From Verrucomicrobiota bacterium (lineage in GTDB: Bacteria; Verrucomicrobiota; Verrucomicrobiia; Opitutales; Opitutaceae): DNA of 8,996 nucleotides. The stretch lies in assembly GCA_023430565.1 (NCBI GenBank), contig JAEZAD010000348.1:1-8996 (forward strand). The letters are read 5' to 3'. Positions within the stretch are counted from its first letter, which is position 1; every line of letters begins with the position of its first letter. Positions 6,561 to 8,996 of this stretch are shown here, one piece after another. The translations under genes and the position numbers were made by a program. Under the pieces are notes generated by a model. That model had not been told where the DNA came from. It searched no databases and saw only the letters and a program-made list of their open reading frames with translations.

Positions 6561-6907
6561 TTCGTGAGGCTTTCCAAGTATTTCCAGAATTTGGAGTCCT
6601 GCTCGACGAGCTGCTGTTCGGTCACGGGGAGCTTGTTGCGCAGCAGGAAATCCTCGAGCGAGTTGCGGTGAAGGATGTAGTGCGTGTGCAACGTGTCGCC
6701 CTTGACCTCGAAATAGAGCCGGTAGTCGCCGGCGCGCAACCGGTAGTATTGGCGATCGCGGCGGGTGAAGCGGCCGAGCGGTTCGCGCGGGTGGGCGAGG
6801 TCGGTGGGTTTGAGACTGGTGATCGGGCCGATGACGTCGAGCTGGGCGAGCTTATCGAGCCGGTTGAGCTCGTGCATGCTTTGTTCGGAAAAAGTGACCT
6901 GATACAT
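6557..6907 (-). CDS. RelE/ParE-superfamily toxin-like protein, no antitoxin seen
   Basis: The 116-residue protein starts MYQVTFSEQSMHELNRLDK, the beta-helix opening of the RelE/ParE fold. Its core LGRFTRRDRQYYRLRAGDYRLYFEV (44-68) matches the family's arginine-rich strand pair YRxRxGDYR. HYILHRNSLEDFL (76-88) corresponds to the last strand with the HR pair; in RelE a Tyr near the end acts in mRNA cleavage, and here the nearest aromatic is Phe87. Residues 89-116 form a polar extension beyond the usual length. Known relatives cleave ribosome-bound mRNA or poison gyrase, but neither activity is shown here. I chose the ATG at 6907 because upstream in-frame sequence is arginine/proline-rich and unlike the family. 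It overlaps pssA by 4 bp. No antitoxin gene is visible upstream (6908-7285), unlike a standard toxin-antitoxin pair. Confidence 0.7.
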   Translation of the reverse strand: MYQVTFSEQSMHELNRLDKLAQLDVIGPITSLKPTDLAHPREPLGRFTRRDRQYYRLRAGDYRLYFEVKGDTLHTHYILHRNSLEDFLLRNKLPVTEQQLVEQDSKFWKYLESLTK

Positions 6908-7285
6908 GGGGGAAACGCGAGAGGCTTGATCCGCAACGTGCGGAGAGGAATCGACACATCCGCCGGGAAAACGTCGCCGCTGCGTTGCGCGGGCGACGGT
7001 TAGCTCCGGGTCGGAGGCGAGCAACGCAATTCTGGATTGCAGGTGCTCCGTTCGGGTTTGCGGATCACGTGCAGTCTGCACGCCGGGGAATCCCCGATCT
7101 CGCAAAATGCAGACGACGGCGTGGGCAAGCCTCGGTGGGCGATAACATCAACTCGCTGATAAGGTGTGAGTTGACGAAAGCGGGTGCGATGGCCCGGGGC
7201 TAGCTATACGAGCGGTGACAACATCTTCCGTGTCGAGCGATCCGAGTCGCGCGCATGTCCGCCAAAACCTCTTCCACAATCTCCC
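6908..7285. other. 378-bp divergent intergenic region rich in palindromes
   Basis: No credible gene is found here on either strand. It separates the relE-like/pssA unit from the plus-strand pair and should hold promoters for both. Six inverted repeats are visible. TCCGCA/TGCGGA is at 6930-6944. CGTCGCCGC pairs with GCGGGCGACG at 6972-6998 with one bulge. GCAAT/ATTGC is at 7026-7040. CGTGCAG/CTGCACG is at 7068-7082, centred on one T. CGGGGA/TCCCCG is at 7084-7096, centred on one A. TCAACTCGC/GTGAGTTGA is at 7148-7174 with one G-T wobble and a 9-base loop. I could not fit a tRNA, SRP RNA, RNase P RNA or known riboswitch core to it. Confidence 0.6.
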
Positions 7286-7786
7286 ATGGCTTCGATTCCT
7301 GTTTTCGCTGATGCCCTTTCAAGACTTCACGCCGATATCGCCGTCGTGCGGCTGATTCGCGCCGGAATTCCCGCCGAGAAGATCTCGGCCGTCTTCCCCC
7401 GCCGCCGGGCCCCGAATGCCGTGTGTTGCTGGTTGAAGAATTTTCAGGACGTCCCGTTTGCGTCCGCATTGGAGATCGCGGCCGCCGGTCTGCTGGGACG
7501 TTTGTTCAAGAGTTACTCGAGTGTGCGCTCGCCGAAATTTGGCCGCGAACTCGAGGTGCTCGGCCTGCGGCCTGCCGATGCGCAGCGCATGCTCGAGAAG
7601 GTGGACGAGGGACGGATCGTGCTGTGCGTGCATGCGCGGACGGAGACGCAGGCGGCGATCGCGTGGCATATTTTTCAACACGTCGGCGTGGAAAACATCG
7701 CGAGTCCGGCGGATTCCGAACTTTTCGCGGCGGGCGACGCCCCGGTGCTGCAGCCCCAGATGGCGGGGATGGTGGCGGCGGCCTGA
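7286..7786 (+). CDS. probable stress-type protein, YflT/general stress protein 17M-like
   Basis: The 166-residue protein has the two flanking modules of the family often annotated as general stress protein 17M/YflT. The N-terminal part is ADIAVVRLIRAGIPAEKISAVFP (16-38), a helix then a strand of the kind 'x-LxxAGxxxxxISVLFP'. The C-terminal part is ADAQRMLEKVDEGRIVLCVH (97-116), followed by a helix and VGVENIASPAD (133-143), matching the usual 'GAEDIS' ending. The glycine-rich hydrophobic hairpin that normally separates the two modules is missing. It is replaced by a short segment with Cys47, Cys48 and a hydrophobic helix (about 58-73). The precise role of the family is unclear. The ATG at 7286 begins family-like sequence; the frame is open further upstream without resemblance. 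It is followed after 30 bp by the next gene. Confidence 0.6.
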   Translation: MASIPVFADALSRLHADIAVVRLIRAGIPAEKISAVFPRRRAPNAVCCWLKNFQDVPFASALEIAAAGLLGRLFKSYSSVRSPKFGRELEVLGLRPADAQRMLEKVDEGRIVLCVHARTETQAAIAWHIFQHVGVENIASPADSELFAAGDAPVLQPQMAGMVAAA

Positions 7787-7816
7787 AGCACGTTCGAACG
7801 AGCCTCGGTTATTCTT

Positions 7817-8284
7817 GTGGCGTCCTCGACCTTGCCCGTCCGCCGTCGCAACCGTTTGGTCCGGCAACTTCTCACCGCGCACGATCTGCTGGGCGCGTGG
7901 GAGGATTCTCTTCGGGCCGATGCCGACACGGCGCACGCGGCGAACACGGACGCGCTGATTGCGTTGCTGGTCGAAACGCGGGTGAGCCTCCTGCGCCGGC
8001 TCGATGAACTCGAGGAAGCGCCTCCGGTGCGCGCGGAGTCGCGGGCGCCGTTTGCGGTGCGGTTGTCGAACGACGCCAAGTCCGGCGGCCGATCGCTGAA
8101 AAATGCGTCGAGGCGCTCGGCGCGCGTGTGTGTGCGAGCGTGCCGGGCGTGTGGCCGGGCGCTGGTGCGGGCGTTTCGCGAAGCGCAGCGGGCGGCGGAT
8201 TCCGCGACGGCCAACGTGCTCTACGGATCGCTGCGTCGGGTGGAGAAACAACTCTGGGTCCTCGATCCGCTGCAGTCGCGTTGA
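7817..8284 (+). CDS. small helical protein, possible degenerate Dps/ferritin-like
   Basis: This 155-residue frame begins with GTG at 7817, 30 bp after the preceding stop, so the two are probably co-transcribed. It is basic (pI looks high) and predicted almost wholly helical. Helices are likely at about 12-33, 43-68 and 95-126, with a final helix at 129-149 (SATANVLYGSLRRVEKQLWVLDP). That last segment resembles the C-terminal helix of Dps-family proteins, where '(T)xxLLxxxxxxxEKxxWxLR' is typical. The His/Asp/Glu ferroxidase ligands and first-helix tryptophan pattern of true Dps are not evident, so iron storage cannot be claimed. Three cysteines (Cys105, Cys109, Cys112) form a C-x3-C-x2-C spacing on one predicted helix. 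It could instead be an unrelated lineage-specific helical protein. Codon use supports a real gene. Confidence 0.5.
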   Translation: MASSTLPVRRRNRLVRQLLTAHDLLGAWEDSLRADADTAHAANTDALIALLVETRVSLLRRLDELEEAPPVRAESRAPFAVRLSNDAKSGGRSLKNASRRSARVCVRACRACGRALVRAFREAQRAADSATANVLYGSLRRVEKQLWVLDPLQSR

Positions 8285-8288
8285 GGCG

Positions 8289-8312
8289 CGGCTTCGGTTT
8301 CCCGAAGAGCCG
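8289..8312 (+). terminator. possible hairpin terminator after the 7817-8284 gene
   Basis: CGGCT pairs with AGCCG and TCGG pairs with CCGA, around a TTTC-type loop with a 2-base bulge, starting 5 bases after the stop codon. No T-tract follows, so an intrinsic terminator is only a possibility; mRNA 3'-end protection is another. Confidence 0.3.
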
Positions 8313-8517
8313 AGGCGAGGTCGCTTTGCGGCGGCTGCCGGCGCAAGCGGGCAGCGTTTCGCATTTTGCACGCGAAGCGTCGAACAACTTTCCTCCGGCC
8401 GGGTCCGGCCTCTAACATGACAATACCCCTTTGCGTGTTGCACGGTCCTGCCGCGGCGGCGGCGGTGGCAGTTGAGGATGCGATCTTGCGTATCCTCTGG
8501 CGTTTGGAGAGGTTGCG

Positions 8518-8537
8518 CGGCTCGCTCTGGCGAGCCG
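8518..8537 (+). other. perfect 8-bp hairpin in the response regulator leader
   Basis: CGGCTCGC and GCGAGCCG flank the tetraloop TCTG, 55 bases before the GTG start of the response regulator. It may be a leader structure, an attenuator without a T-tract, or an operator. Nothing else ties it to a known element. Confidence 0.45.
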
Positions 8538-8592
8538 GCTGCGTCAAACGCGCGCCGTCCCCGATCCTCATCCCTGTTGCCTGCTTCTGACC

Positions 8593-8996
8593 GTGCCTAC
8601 CCGCGAACCGTCCTCCGCACGTATTTTAGTCGTCGATGATCAGGAGACCAACCTCCGGGTCCTGAGCGACATGCTGGGCCACCTCGGTTTCGAAATCGTG
8701 CCCGCGCTCGATGGCGAGCAGGCGTTTCGCCGGCTGGATGAGCGGCCGATCGACTTGATTTTACTCGATGTGCTCATGCCGGGGCTCGACGGGTTCGAAG
8801 TCTGCCGGCGGATCCGGGCGAACGTCGCATGGATCGACATTCCGATCATCTTCCTGTCGGCGGCGGACGACAAAACCCTGATCGTGCGCGCGCTGGAAAG
8901 CGGCGGCGTGGACTACGTCACCAAACCCTTCAACGCCGCCGAGCTGCTCTCGCGGGTGCGCACGCATCTCGCGCTGAAGACGGCGCGCGATCGGTT
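8593..8996 (+). CDS. response regulator receiver domain, C-terminus beyond window
   Basis: The visible 134 residues form a complete CheY-like receiver domain. Key residues are the acidic pair Asp15-Asp16 in ILVVDDQETN, the phospho-acceptor Asp59 in LILLDVLMPGLDG, Ser89 in IIFLSA in place of the usual Thr/Ser switch residue, and Lys111 in YVTKPF with Tyr108 before it. The protein then continues into a helix, SRVRTHLALKTARDR, of the type that links a receiver to a coiled-coil and an output domain. In related proteins the output is a histidine kinase, GGDEF, HD-GYP or PP2C phosphatase; which one applies cannot be seen. I chose GTG at 8593 because it gives a normal short lead into the first strand. 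The frame is open upstream but has no better ATG/GTG nearby and no Shine-Dalgarno. Confidence 0.9.
   Translation, partial: MPTREPSSARILVVDDQETNLRVLSDMLGHLGFEIVPALDGEQAFRRLDERPIDLILLDVLMPGLDGFEVCRRIRANVAWIDIPIIFLSAADDKTLIVRALESGGVDYVTKPFNAAELLSRVRTHLALKTARDR

Larger units (their letters stand above)
8285..8592. other. 308-bp intergenic region with several hairpins
   Basis: There is no convincing gene here. A 57-codon frame (8417-8590) is Ala/Arg-rich and doubtful. The gap contains a hairpin just past the upstream stop (8289-8312) and a GCG triplet run near 8451-8465. It also has a near-palindrome GAGGAT/ATCCTC (8474-8479, 8492-8497) and a perfect CGGCTCGC/GCGAGCCG hairpin (8518-8537). A promoter for the response regulator is expected here but no clear -35/-10 pair was recognised. 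Confidence 0.5.

Noticed and set aside
5730..6671. 313-codon plus-strand open frame
   Set aside because: It is antisense to pssA, whose catalytic signature is complete on the minus strand.
6908..7105. N-terminal extension of the RelE-like protein
   Set aside because: The extra residues are low-complexity and unlike the family, while MYQVTFSEQS at 6907 is a typical start for the fold.
7000..7110. tRNA-like or small stable RNA in the palindrome-rich gap
   Set aside because: The stems have wrong loop sizes and spacing for a tRNA cloverleaf, and no T-loop GTTCGA motif or CCA end is present.
7171..7206. TTGACG with TAGCTA as a sigma-70 promoter for the 7286 gene
   Set aside because: The spacer is 24 bases, far from the usual 16-18, and the -35 hexamer lies within the arm of the 7148-7174 hairpin.
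7319..8443. 374-codon minus-strand open frame
   Set aside because: It is Arg/His/Pro-rich and opposite the two small plus-strand genes. Those have better composition and, for the first, family resemblance.
8417..8590. 57-codon frame ending 2 bases before the response regulator GTG
   Set aside because: Its proximity hints at a coupled leader peptide, but the translation is Ala/Arg-rich, overlaps two hairpins, and has no recognisable features.

Overview
The window is GC-rich bacterial chromosome with strong third-position G/C bias. The gene set and protein style suggest the Opitutaceae (Verrucomicrobiota). The pointers are the MoeA and PssA sequence style, a receiver domain of the kind that precedes large hybrid regulators, and abundant short intergenic palindromes. 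This placement is an inference from recalled families, not from a search.

Region 1 (1-3158) is a molybdenum cofactor cluster. On the minus strand, in transcription order, are moeA (2060-855), moaC (744-271) and moaD (239 to beyond base 1). moaA lies divergently on the plus strand (2142-3158). MoaA and MoaC make cyclic pyranopterin monophosphate from GTP. MoaD is the sulfur carrier for the dithiolene, and MoeA inserts molybdate. MoaE, MogA/MoaB and MoeB are not in view and may lie past the left edge.

Region 2 (3159-5699) holds an unrecognised membrane-anchored protein (4149-3271) and the DNA polymerase III sliding clamp dnaN (5418-4294), both on the minus strand. The dnaN leader has an AT-rich stretch and an inverted pair of DnaA-box-like sequences.

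Region 3 (5700-7285) is a two-gene minus-strand unit. A RelE/ParE-like protein without a visible antitoxin overlaps pssA (phosphatidylserine synthase) by 4 bp. Upstream is a 378-bp gap carrying six short palindromes.

Region 4 (7286-8996) runs on the plus strand. It has two small proteins, one resembling the YflT/general stress protein 17M family and one with a weak Dps-like tail. After a 308-bp structured gap comes the receiver domain of a response regulator cut by the right edge.

Three observations stand out. Almost every small intergenic gap in the left half carries a short dispersed-type repeat. None of the eleven starts has a recognisable Shine-Dalgarno sequence. A toxin-fold gene is translationally coupled to phospholipid synthesis. 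I see no CRISPR array, tRNA, rRNA, IS element or phage gene, and no clearly new multi-gene system.
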